From: an uncultured Balneolaceae bacterium
Lineage (GTDB): Bacteria > Bacteroidota > Rhodothermia > Balneolales > Balneolaceae
Assembly (NCBI GenBank): GCA_938003885.1
Contig: CALKWT010000019.1
Location: 1-10,610, forward strand
DNA length: 10,610 nt
Reading direction: 5' to 3'
Made by a program: the position numbers and the translations under genes. Every line of letters starts with the position of its first letter. Position 1 is the first letter of the stretch. The notes beneath the pieces were generated by a model, which was not told where the DNA came from, searched no databases, and saw only the letters and a list, made by a program, of their open reading frames with translations. This document shows positions 1 to 6,960 of the stretch, in pieces.

Positions 1-1
1 C

Positions 2-640
2 AAGCTCGATATAGTGATCGATTCCGGGCCGAATGCGCGAAGCGTACAGATCGATCTAAATCATTTTACCCTGATTGGAGCCACGACCCGAAAAGGTTTG
101 CTCACGGCGCCCCTGCGTGCCCGCTTTGGGATCGATATGCGCCTGGACTATTACGATGCGGAACTGCTGCAGAGAATTGCCTTGCGGACCGCCCACATTC
201 TTGGATTCGGAATCACCGACGCAGGCGCCTACGAAATTGCCCGTCGCAGCCGCGGTACTCCGCGAATCGTAAACAAGCTTCTGCGAAGAACCCGGGATTT
301 TGCCCAGGTTGAAAATATGACGACGATCGACGACCGCATTGCAGATAAAGCGCTGAATGCTCTGGATGTCGACCACAACGGGCTGGACGATATGGATATA
401 CGGATTTTAAAAGCGATCATTGAAAACTACAGCGGAGGGCCTGTGGGCTTAAGCACACTCGGGGTCGCCGTCGGCGAGGATAAAGGGACAATTGAGGAGG
501 TGTATGAACCCTTTCTGATCAAAGAGGGCTTTCTTCAAAGAACCGCCAAAGGGAGGGTTGCAACCATAAAAGCGTACGAATATCTCGGAGTCCGGTACAC
601 CGATCAGAGGGACTCTTCATCAGATCTGTTCAATCCGTAG
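2..640 (+). CDS. ruvB: Holliday junction branch migration ATPase RuvB (5'-truncated)
   Basis: This is the C-terminal part of RuvB, the hexameric AAA+ motor that drives Holliday junction branch migration with RuvA and RuvC. The reading frame is open from base 2, so the true start and the Walker A and B motifs lie outside the window; 212 residues are visible. The fragment opens with the sensor 1 segment (TLIGATTR) and continues into TAPLRARFG, which holds the arginine-finger region. It then has the sensor 2 segment SRGTPRIVNKLLRR and the C-terminal winged helix (GGPVGLSTLGVAVGEDKGTIEEVYEP, then FLIKEGFLQRTAKGRVAT). All are in the usual RuvB order, and the protein ends at the expected distance after the winged helix. 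No frameshift is seen. No obvious intrinsic terminator follows. The neighbour metK is on the same strand, 168 bases away, and is not an obvious functional partner. Identification is secure. Confidence 0.96.
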   Translation, partial: KLDIVIDSGPNARSVQIDLNHFTLIGATTRKGLLTAPLRARFGIDMRLDYYDAELLQRIALRTAHILGFGITDAGAYEIARRSRGTPRIVNKLLRRTRDFAQVENMTTIDDRIADKALNALDVDHNGLDDMDIRILKAIIENYSGGPVGLSTLGVAVGEDKGTIEEVYEPFLIKEGFLQRTAKGRVATIKAYEYLGVRYTDQRDSSSDLFNP

Positions 641-808
641 CCGGACGGCCGGAGCCACTGCCTGCACCGCCGGTCACGATTCTCTGCGGTACCACCTGCG
701 ATTCTAGGTTCCGATTCTAACTTTCCGGGGCCTCATAAAGTGGTGAAACAGTGATGATATTTCCGTAGTTTTACGCCTGATTCTCTAACTCTCATATAAA
801 AGAATAAC
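641..808. other. Intergenic gap ruvB-metK with short direct repeats
   Basis: This 168-base spacer codes for nothing I can support. The motif CGATTCT occurs at 677-683, 699-705 and 712-718, and a related TGATTCT at 778-784. The stretch just before metK is AT-rich (TATAAAAGAATAAC at 795-808) and probably holds the metK promoter and leader, but I could not place a convincing -35/-10 pair. I see no SAM riboswitch core and no hairpin with a T-run. Confidence 0.4.
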
Positions 809-1960
809 ATGAAAAATCTATTTACTTCTGAATCTGTGTCTGAAGGCCATCCGGATAAAGTAGCCGACCAAATTTCCGATGCCATACTGGATGCCATGCT
901 TACAACAGATCCAGAGTCTCGTGTAGCTGTTGAAACACTGGTAACCACAGGCCTGGCCGTTATCTCGGGAGAAGTGCGAACCGACGCCTACGTGGATATA
1001 CAAGAGATTACAAGAGATGTTATTCGTGAAATCGGTTATACGAAAGCAAGCTACCGATTTGATGCCGACTCGTGCGGTGTTCTATCGGCGATCCATCAGC
1101 AAAGCCCCGATATCGCAATGGGTGTGGACGAAACTGGCGACAAAAAGCAGGGAGCGGGAGATCAGGGGATGATGTTCGGATATGCATCCAGAGAAACGGA
1201 TGAGTTTATGCCGATGACCTTGCAATACTCCCACGATCTGCTGAAGAAACTGGCATCCATCCGGAAAGAGACATCACTGATGCCCTATCTGGGGCCCGAC
1301 AGCAAGAGTCAGGTGACCGTCGAATATGATCAGGAGAACAGGCCGGTCAGGATAGATACCATTGTGATCTCCACACAACATGACGAAGGTGTGGAGCAGG
1401 AGCAGATTAAAAGAGATATAGAGACCCATCTGATCCCCGCAATTATTCCCGGGGAGTGGATGGACAGAGATACGAAATTAATTGTAAACCCAACCGGAAA
1501 GTTTGTCGTAGGTGGCCCTCATGGAGATACGGGGCTTACAGGCCGTAAGATTATAGTGGATACCTATGGCGGCCGCGGAGCTCATGGCGGAGGTGCTTTT
1601 TCGGGTAAAGATCCTTCCAAGGTAGATCGGAGTGCAGCCTATGCTACGCGCCATATAGCAAAAAATGTGGTTGCTGCAGATCTGGCCGATGAGTGTCTGG
1701 TACAGGTAGCCTATGCGATCGGAATTCCAGAGCCGGTCTCCATCCATGTCAATACCAATGGAACCGGCCGGGTGCCGGATGCCGAAATAGCCCGGGCGAT
1801 CACCACTGTTTTCGATATGACCCCTGCCGGAATTATCCGGCGCCTGGAGCTGAAAAAACCGGGATACAAGAAGACCGCAGCGTATGGGCATTTCGGAAGA
1901 GACGGTTTTACCTGGGAGACGCTGGATTACGTAGATCGGCTGGCTGACGCCATCCGGTAA
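809..1960 (+). CDS. metK: S-adenosylmethionine synthetase
   Basis: MetK condenses L-methionine with ATP to make S-adenosylmethionine, releasing phosphate and pyrophosphate. It is a cytosolic enzyme, usually a homotetramer. The 383-residue length matches the bacterial family (about 384 in E. coli). Hallmarks appear in order. GHPDKVADQISDA at residues 13-25 holds the ATP-contacting His14 and metal-binding Asp16. GAGDQGMMFGYA starts at residue 115. GGPHGDTGLTGRKIIVDTYGG starts at residue 235. The glycine-rich GGGAFSGKDPSKVDRSAAY starts at residue 260 and supplies the Arg/Lys/Asp residues that bind the phosphates. The ATG at 809 puts LFTSESVSEGHPDK at the family's normal N-terminus. The AT-rich leader just upstream has no Shine-Dalgarno match. 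The next gene is convergent, so metK is probably transcribed alone. Confidence 0.97.
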   Translation: MKNLFTSESVSEGHPDKVADQISDAILDAMLTTDPESRVAVETLVTTGLAVISGEVRTDAYVDIQEITRDVIREIGYTKASYRFDADSCGVLSAIHQQSPDIAMGVDETGDKKQGAGDQGMMFGYASRETDEFMPMTLQYSHDLLKKLASIRKETSLMPYLGPDSKSQVTVEYDQENRPVRIDTIVISTQHDEGVEQEQIKRDIETHLIPAIIPGEWMDRDTKLIVNPTGKFVVGGPHGDTGLTGRKIIVDTYGGRGAHGGGAFSGKDPSKVDRSAAYATRHIAKNVVAADLADECLVQVAYAIGIPEPVSIHVNTNGTGRVPDAEIARAITTVFDMTPAGIIRRLELKKPGYKKTAAYGHFGRDGFTWETLDYVDRLADAIR

Positions 1961-2050
1961 TATGTCTGCCGGAGATGGAAGCCGTTTCCGGCCTGTGGGG
2001 TGACAGGTGGGCGGGCCCTCTCTGGTCGCGTTGCAGGGGGGCCGGCGGAC
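1961..2050. other. GC-rich convergent spacer metK / phosphatase
   Basis: This 90-base gap lies between two genes whose 3' ends face each other. It is clearly richer in G+C than the flanking genes and contains possible stems, such as GCCGGA (about 1970) with TCCGGC (about 1988), and GGCCC with GGGCC further right. None is followed by a T-run on either strand, so I do not call an intrinsic terminator, although the position would suit a bidirectional one. Confidence 0.35.
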
Positions 2051-2569
2051 TCACATATCCCGTTCTTCTTTCTGAATACGAGGCTCAAACTTACGAAAAA
2101 GATTTTCACAGGAACGGTACAGAATTTTATAAACGTTCCTGAAACCCTCCATTCCACCGTAATAAGGATCGGGAACCTCCCCTCCTTCCGGTTCAGGATC
2201 GAAATCCCGCATTCTCTTTATTTTATGATAATAGAGGCCGGCAGGATCCAGGTGGCGGATATTTTTCAGATTCTCATTGTCCATTGCGATGATCAGGTCA
2301 AACTCTTCAAGATCCCGTGGGTCAATCTGGCGTGCCCGGGAGAGAAGTTCAACACCATTATCAAGTGCAACCTGCCGGCTTTTACTGTTGGCGGGATTCC
2401 CGATGTGGTAGGCAGCCGTGCCTGCCGAATCGATATAGAAATAATGGTCGACTCCCGCCTGACGGACAATGTGCTGGAAGATTCCTTCGGCTGTCGGGCT
2501 CCGGCAGATGTTTCCAAGACATACAAAGCAGATACGGTAAGGGGAATCAGTCGAAATTGTTGAATTCAT
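2051..2569 (-). CDS. Low-molecular-weight protein tyrosine phosphatase
   Basis: This is a cytosolic phosphatase of the low-molecular-weight PTP family, which hydrolyses phosphotyrosine through a cysteinyl-phosphate intermediate. The P-loop is CLGNICRS at residues 17-24: the nucleophile is Cys17, and Arg23 and Ser24 complete the C-X5-R-S signature. The general-acid loop is Asp134-Pro135-Tyr136, within the usual DPY/DPF context and followed by YGG. The 172 residues fit the family (about 150-170), with a slightly extended, charged C-terminus (RKFEPRIQKEERDM). The ATG chosen leaves about ten residues before the first strand (YRICFVCLGN). Bacterial members often counteract tyrosine kinases in capsule or exopolysaccharide synthesis, but no such kinase or polysaccharide gene is nearby, so its substrate cannot be inferred. 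It is a single gene, convergent with metK and divergent from ileS. The long open frame on the opposite strand is a shadow. Confidence 0.92.
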   Translation of the reverse strand: MNSTISTDSPYRICFVCLGNICRSPTAEGIFQHIVRQAGVDHYFYIDSAGTAAYHIGNPANSKSRQVALDNGVELLSRARQIDPRDLEEFDLIIAMDNENLKNIRHLDPAGLYYHKIKRMRDFDPEPEGGEVPDPYYGGMEGFRNVYKILYRSCENLFRKFEPRIQKEERDM

Positions 2570-2773
2570 AAAGCTTATCCTGGTTAGTTTTAAAACGGAA
2601 TATAGCCATTTTCCGTAAGGAATTGTGATCTACGGCTAAATGATGGGGAGATAGGATAAAGTCCATGTGCCGATTCCAGAAAAACAGATCTTCGAAAGGT
2701 TCATAGATTGTGATCCTTTTCGTATATTGTAGGCTTCTATTAACTTCAAAGTAAAAGAACGATACCGTTCAAA
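2570..2773. other. Divergent promoter region phosphatase / ileS
   Basis: These 204 bases separate two divergent genes and must hold both promoters. On the minus strand, ACGGAA/TTCCGT (2595-2600 with 2611-2616) forms a 6-bp stem with a 10-nt loop followed by TTTT, in the phosphatase leader. The 9-mer ATTGTGATC occurs twice (about 2622 and 2707). GAACG-ATAC-CGTTC at 2757-2770 is a small hairpin ending three bases before the ileS start. A TATATT element near 2723 could be a -10 for ileS, but I see no convincing -35. There are no T-box features, which would otherwise be the obvious ileS control. Confidence 0.4.
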
Positions 2774-5700
2774 ATGGCTAAAAAGTTTAACGAAATTAAA
2801 CAGCTGGCATATCCAAAAGCTGAAGTAGAGATACTGAACTGGTGGAAAAAGAACAGAATCTTTGAGAGGAGCCTGGAGTCGAGAAACGATGGTATTCCAT
2901 TTACCTTTTTCGAAGGCCCTCCCACAGCGAACGGTAAGCCGGGTATTCACCATGTGATGGCCAGGACGGTAAAAGATCTCTTTTGCCGGTATAAAACATT
3001 GAAAGGATACCGGGTGGAGCGTAAAGGGGGTTGGGATACGCACGGACTGCCTGTTGAAATTGAAGTAGAGAAAGAGCTAGGTCTTGAAGGCCGGGCTCAG
3101 ATAGAAGAGTACGGGATTGCTGAATACAATGCGAAATGCCGGTCGAGTGTTTTAAAGTATAAGGATCAATGGGATGAATTGACGCACAGAATGGCCTATT
3201 GGGTGGATCTGGAGAATCCCTACATTACTTTCGATAATGACTATATCGAGTCTGTCTGGTGGGCTTTTAAACAGCTCTATGATAAAGGCCTGGTGTACAA
3301 AGGGTATAAAATTCAGTGGTACTCTCCCGGCAGCGGTACCGTTCTCTCCTCTCACGAGGTGAGCCTCGGATATAAGGAGACTCAGGATCCTTCCGTCTAT
3401 GTCAAGTTTCCGTTAGATGCGGATGAGAGAGTCTCGTTTCTGGCCTGGACGACAACGCCCTGGACAATTATCTCCAATATGGCTCTCACGGTCAACCGCA
3501 ACCTGGACTATGTGAAAGTGAAGGTGGAAGAGAAGGGAGAGACTGAATATTTTATTCTGGCGAAAAACTGCCTGGAGAAAACACTTACCCACGAATATGA
3601 AATTGTAGAAGAGTACAAAGGAGAGGATCTCCTCGGATGGGTCTACAAGCCTGTTTTTGATTATGCCGCCAGGGAGGTGCCGAAAGAGGATGCATGGCGA
3701 GTGATACACGCCGACTATGTGACCACCGATGAAGGTACAGGTGTGGTTCATACAGCACCCGCCTTTGGCGCCGATGACTATGAAGCTGGCCAGAAGGAGG
3801 GAATTCCAATGTACAATCCGATAGACGAAGAGGGGCGTTTTACCGAGAAGGTGCCGGAATTTGCAGGAATGTGGTTTAAAGATGCCGACAGGGAGATTGC
3901 CCGAGCCATCAGAGATAAGGGGCTGATGTATCGCCATGAAACCTATCTGCACAACTACCCATTTGACTGGCGGAAAGGAACTCCTCTGATGTCCTACCCT
4001 GTTGAATCCTGGTTTATCCGTACCACCGACGTGAAAGAGAAAATGGTGGAGTTTAACAGGGAGATTAACTGGAAACCCGAAAGCACCGGAACAGGGCGAT
4101 TTGGTACCTGGCTCGAAAATAATGTGGATTGGGCCATTTCGCGCCAGCGCTATTGGGGAACACCGATTCCGATCTGGGTCAGTGATAAAAATCCAGAGTA
4201 TGTAGAGTGTATCGGCAGTATAGAGGAACTCCGGAAAAAGGTCGGCCTGGACGGTGATCTGGAAGTGGATCTCCACAGGCCATTTGTAGATGAGTTTACC
4301 TGGGATTGTCCATACGGGGGAACCATGCGCAGAATCCCGGATCTTCTTGATGTCTGGTTCGATTCAGGTGCGATGCCGTGGGCACAGTGGCACTATCCTT
4401 TTGAAAACACAGAGATATTCAGGGACAACTTCCCCGCTGACTTTATAGCGGAAGGGGTGGATCAGACCAGGGGCTGGTTCTATACCCTCCACGCCCTTTC
4501 GACGATGCTTTTCGACAAGCCTGCTTTTAGAAATGTGGTGTCTAACGGCCTGGTGCTCGACTCCAATGGGGAGAAGATGAGCAAATCAAAAGGAAATACA
4601 ATTGACCCGAATGAGGTCATTCAGAAGTACGGAGCCGATACAGTCCGCTGGTACATGATGAGCAATTCATCTCCCTGGGAAAATCTCAGATTCAGTGAAG
4701 ACGGCTTGAATGAGGTTCAGCGCAAGTTTTTTAATACCATCGTCAACACCTATTCGTTTTTTGCCCTTTATGCGAACATCGATGGATTCGTCTACAAAGG
4801 TGCACCTCTGGCGATCTCGGAACGGACGGAGATGGACCGGTGGATCATATCCAGGCTCAACACGACTGTCAAGCTGACGGATGAGTATCTGGAAGAGTAT
4901 GAACCCACCAGGGCTGCCCGTGAAATTGAGCATTTTGTAGAAGAGCTCAGTAATTGGTATATTCGCAGAACCAGACGACGTTTCTGGAAAGAAGGCAAGA
5001 GTCTGGATAAAACAGCCGCTTATCAGACTCTGTTTGAATGTCTGATCAGTCTGGCGAAAATTATGTCACCGATTGCGCCGCTTACCGGGGAGTGGCTCTA
5101 TCAGCAGCTGAATAGCGTAACGGAACAGGAAGAAGATTCAGTGCACCTCTCATTCTACCCTGTTGTAGAAGAAACAGCCATTGACAAGCAGCTGGAGAAA
5201 CGCATGGAGGTGGGGCGAATCATCAGTTCGATCGTATTGCGGGTCCGAAACCAGATCGATATCAATGTCCGGCAGCCGCTTGCGAAGATTATTCTTCCGA
5301 TGAAAGAAGATGAGCGCCTTGTGGTCGAAGCGGTCAGGGAGATCATCCTTGATGAGGTGAATGTTAAAGAAATTGAGTATGTCGATGATGATTCGGGAAT
5401 TGTAAGCAAAACAGCCAGGCCCAACTTCCCGGTTCTGGGGAAACGGCTTGGGAAGCGGATGAAGCCGGTAGCTGCAGCAATTCGGGATCTCTCGACCACG
5501 GATATTTCCAACCTGGAGAAAGACGGGTTGATTCATATTGACCTGGAAGATGGAACGTCTGTTAAAATTACGCTGGAGGAAGTTGAGATACAGCGAACCG
5601 GTCTGGAAGGCTGGTCAGTTGAAACGGAAGAGGGCATAACCGTTGCTGTCGATACCGAACTGACACCGGAACTGTTGCAGGAAGGATTATCACGTGAGTT

Positions 5701-5944
5701 TGTAAACCGTATTCAGAATATGCGTAAAGAGGCGGACTTTGAGGTTACAGACCGCATCTCTATCGGTTTTGCAGGATCAGATGAACTTAAGCAGGCAGTA
5801 CAAGCAACAATTGAAACAATCAAGTCTGAAACGTTGGCGGAAGAGGTTCAACTCTCCCTGCTGGATGTTTCTGATTTTATAAAGAAATGGGAAATTAACG
5901 GGCACGAAACGGAGATTTCTATCAGAAGAACGATAACCCAATAA
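2774..5944 (+). CDS. ileS: Isoleucyl-tRNA synthetase, type 2 with GIHH signature
   Basis: IleRS charges tRNA-Ile with isoleucine and edits misactivated valine. The protein has 1056 residues. In order: PPTANGKPGIHHVMA, where the class I HIGH signature reads G57-I58-H59-H60; GGWDTHGLPVE; the CP1 editing domain with its threonine-rich strand WTTTPWT (225-231) and the GTGVVHTAPAFGADDY segment (321-336) containing the editing aspartate; WAISRQRYWGTPIPIW; LLDVWFDSGAMPWAQ; and KMSKS at 601-605. The C-terminal part is helical anticodon-binding sequence with no paired CxxC motifs, so the zinc ribbon of type 1 bacterial IleRS is missing. Length, missing zinc ribbon and signature all fit type 2 (eukaryote-like) IleRS, generally less sensitive to mupirocin. 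The ATG at 2774 gives MAKKFNEIKQLAYPKAEVEIL, a normal N-terminus for this type. The stop TAA shares its last A with the ATG of the next gene, indicating translational coupling. Confidence 0.97.
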   Translation: MAKKFNEIKQLAYPKAEVEILNWWKKNRIFERSLESRNDGIPFTFFEGPPTANGKPGIHHVMARTVKDLFCRYKTLKGYRVERKGGWDTHGLPVEIEVEKELGLEGRAQIEEYGIAEYNAKCRSSVLKYKDQWDELTHRMAYWVDLENPYITFDNDYIESVWWAFKQLYDKGLVYKGYKIQWYSPGSGTVLSSHEVSLGYKETQDPSVYVKFPLDADERVSFLAWTTTPWTIISNMALTVNRNLDYVKVKVEEKGETEYFILAKNCLEKTLTHEYEIVEEYKGEDLLGWVYKPVFDYAAREVPKEDAWRVIHADYVTTDEGTGVVHTAPAFGADDYEAGQKEGIPMYNPIDEEGRFTEKVPEFAGMWFKDADREIARAIRDKGLMYRHETYLHNYPFDWRKGTPLMSYPVESWFIRTTDVKEKMVEFNREINWKPESTGTGRFGTWLENNVDWAISRQRYWGTPIPIWVSDKNPEYVECIGSIEELRKKVGLDGDLEVDLHRPFVDEFTWDCPYGGTMRRIPDLLDVWFDSGAMPWAQWHYPFENTEIFRDNFPADFIAEGVDQTRGWFYTLHALSTMLFDKPAFRNVVSNGLVLDSNGEKMSKSKGNTIDPNEVIQKYGADTVRWYMMSNSSPWENLRFSEDGLNEVQRKFFNTIVNTYSFFALYANIDGFVYKGAPLAISERTEMDRWIISRLNTTVKLTDEYLEEYEPTRAAREIEHFVEELSNWYIRRTRRRFWKEGKSLDKTAAYQTLFECLISLAKIMSPIAPLTGEWLYQQLNSVTEQEEDSVHLSFYPVVEETAIDKQLEKRMEVGRIISSIVLRVRNQIDINVRQPLAKIILPMKEDERLVVEAVREIILDEVNVKEIEYVDDDSGIVSKTARPNFPVLGKRLGKRMKPVAAAIRDLSTTDISNLEKDGLIHIDLEDGTSVKITLEEVEIQRTGLEGWSVETEEGITVAVDTELTPELLQEGLSREFVNRIQNMRKEADFEVTDRISIGFAGSDELKQAVQATIETIKSETLAEEVQLSLLDVSDFIKKWEINGHETEISIRRTITQ

Positions 5945-6360
5945 TGGATATGAATATGGCATCTTCAAACGATACTAAAAAAAATGAGCGTATATCTCCT
6001 TACAATGATGAAGAACTGAATTATTTCAAGGAGATTATTCTGAAGAAACGGGATGACGCCGAGAATGAGCTGAATGTCTTGCAAAACTTGCTGCGGGAGA
6101 GTATGGAGAACTCATCTGACGAGTCCGCCTACTCTTTCCATATGGCGGATGCCGGAACGGATGCTCAGGAAAGAGAAAAAACGTACATGTTATATAACAG
6201 AACCCGCAAGTTTATTCGTTATCTTGACGAAGCTCTGAAGCGTATTGAAAACAAAACGTATGGAGTTTGCAAGGTAACCGGCAAAAAGATCGCCAAAGGC
6301 CGTCTCGAAGCGGTACCTCACACTCAGTTAAGCATTGAAGCGAAATTAAAAAGTAAATAA
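5944..6360 (+). CDS. TraR/DksA-family protein with degenerate zinc finger
   Basis: This 138-residue protein of the DksA/TraR family is expected to reach into the RNA polymerase secondary channel through a coiled-coil hairpin and modulate transcription, possibly with ppGpp. Residues about 22-105 are helical and charged; the tip region is MADAGTDAQERE (67-78). The C-terminal globular motif aligns without gaps with the DksA finger C-x2-C-x17-C-x2-C, but the four ligand positions are Cys109, Thr112, Ser130 and Ala133. Three zinc cysteines are therefore missing. The VTGKKI and RLEAVPHTQLSIEAK segments are otherwise well kept. I recall this form as common in Bacteroidota, where the gene sits between ileS and lspA as here. 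The first ATG overlaps the ileS stop by one base; ATGs two and four codons later are possible alternatives. I leave the symbol blank because a true DksA role is unproven. Confidence 0.88.
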   Translation: MDMNMASSNDTKKNERISPYNDEELNYFKEIILKKRDDAENELNVLQNLLRESMENSSDESAYSFHMADAGTDAQEREKTYMLYNRTRKFIRYLDEALKRIENKTYGVCKVTGKKIAKGRLEAVPHTQLSIEAKLKSK

Positions 6361-6375
6361 TAGGTTACGTACGAT

Positions 6376-6942
6376 TTGTCAACGAAAGGGAAAAAACTGG
6401 CAGCGTTTACAATACCGGTTGCCGTTGTCATTGTTTTGGATCAATTGACAAAATACAAGGTACGGACGACTCCCGCCTTACATAATAAGGATCTTATTGA
6501 GGGCTGGCTCGCCTTGAACTTTACGAAAAACCCGGGAATGGCGATGGGGATGGACTGGCTGTCTACCCCCGTGATAAGTATCATTGCCATTGTGGCGACA
6601 ATTGGTATCATTACCTACATTTTAGCTACACTGGAAAAAGCTGGCATCGGCTATCTCATCTGTATGGGACTGATTGTAGGCGGGGCCCTCGGAAACATCA
6701 CCGATCGCCTCTTTATGGCTTCCGTGGGGGGCTATGGCGGGATCCTGGATGGCCATGTTGTGGACTTTATTCACTTTAATCTGCACATAAACGATTGGCC
6801 GGTGTTTCCCTATATCTTTAATGTGGCGGATATTGCGATTAGCACCTCTATCATCCTTCTGTTGCTTTTCCACAAGAAGCTGATGCCGGAAGAGGAGGAT
6901 GGGGGCGCGATGAAAGGGGAGCTGGTTAAAGAGAGCCCCTGA
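6376..6942 (+). CDS. lspA: Lipoprotein signal peptidase (signal peptidase II)
   Basis: LspA is an inner-membrane aspartyl protease that removes signal peptides from diacylglyceryl-modified prolipoproteins. The 188-residue protein has about four hydrophobic helices: about 8-24, 62-86, 91-110 and 147-166. The conserved motifs are DQLTK (22-26), NPGMAMG (52-58), GGALGNITDR (102-111), VVDFIHF (128-134) and FNVADIAIS (148-156). The catalytic pair is therefore probably Asp130 and Asp152. The loop between Arg111 and Asp130 is about ten residues longer than in Pseudomonas LspA. I believe such longer loops are typical of Bacteroidota. Translation must begin at TTG 6376: an in-frame TAG lies at 6361, and the first in-frame ATG falls at residue 55, inside the NPGMA motif. 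The gene lies 15 bases after the dksA-like gene and appears to be the last of the ileS operon. The C-terminus is acidic and presumably cytoplasmic. Confidence 0.94.
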   Translation: MSTKGKKLAAFTIPVAVVIVLDQLTKYKVRTTPALHNKDLIEGWLALNFTKNPGMAMGMDWLSTPVISIIAIVATIGIITYILATLEKAGIGYLICMGLIVGGALGNITDRLFMASVGGYGGILDGHVVDFIHFNLHINDWPVFPYIFNVADIAISTSIILLLLFHKKLMPEEEDGGAMKGELVKESP

Positions 6943-6952
6943 AGAGCTCTCT
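6930..6952. terminator. Probable bidirectional terminator between lspA and ribB
   Basis: AGAGAGC (6930-6936) pairs perfectly with GCTCTCT (6946-6952) around a 9-nt loop. The lspA stop codon (6940-6942) lies in the loop. On the minus strand the stem is followed directly by TTTAACC, which suits termination of the ribB transcript. On the plus strand a TTTTATT run begins about six bases after the stem, a less ideal spacing. The convergent position supports the call; the stem is short and only moderately GC-rich. Confidence 0.5.
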
Positions 6953-6960
6953 GCACCCTT

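Noticed and set aside
641..808. tRNA or SAM riboswitch before metK (GGTTCCGATTCTAAC resembles a T-arm)
   Set aside because: No matching acceptor, anticodon or D-arm can be assembled, and no SAM riboswitch core is recognisable.
1968..1994. Possible terminator GCCGGA/TCCGGC after metK
   Set aside because: The stem is short and no T-run follows on either strand.
2000..2563. Plus-strand open frame of 187 codons opposite the phosphatase gene
   Set aside because: The minus-strand product has complete catalytic motifs of the phosphatase family; the opposite frame shows none and is a shadow.
2570..2773. T-box riboswitch controlling ileS
   Set aside because: No T-box sequence, specifier stem or terminator/antiterminator pair is visible, and the likely lineage does not use T-boxes.
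3413..4276. Long minus-strand open frame inside ileS
   Set aside because: It lies entirely within the well-conserved synthetase and has no recognisable family; it is an antisense shadow.
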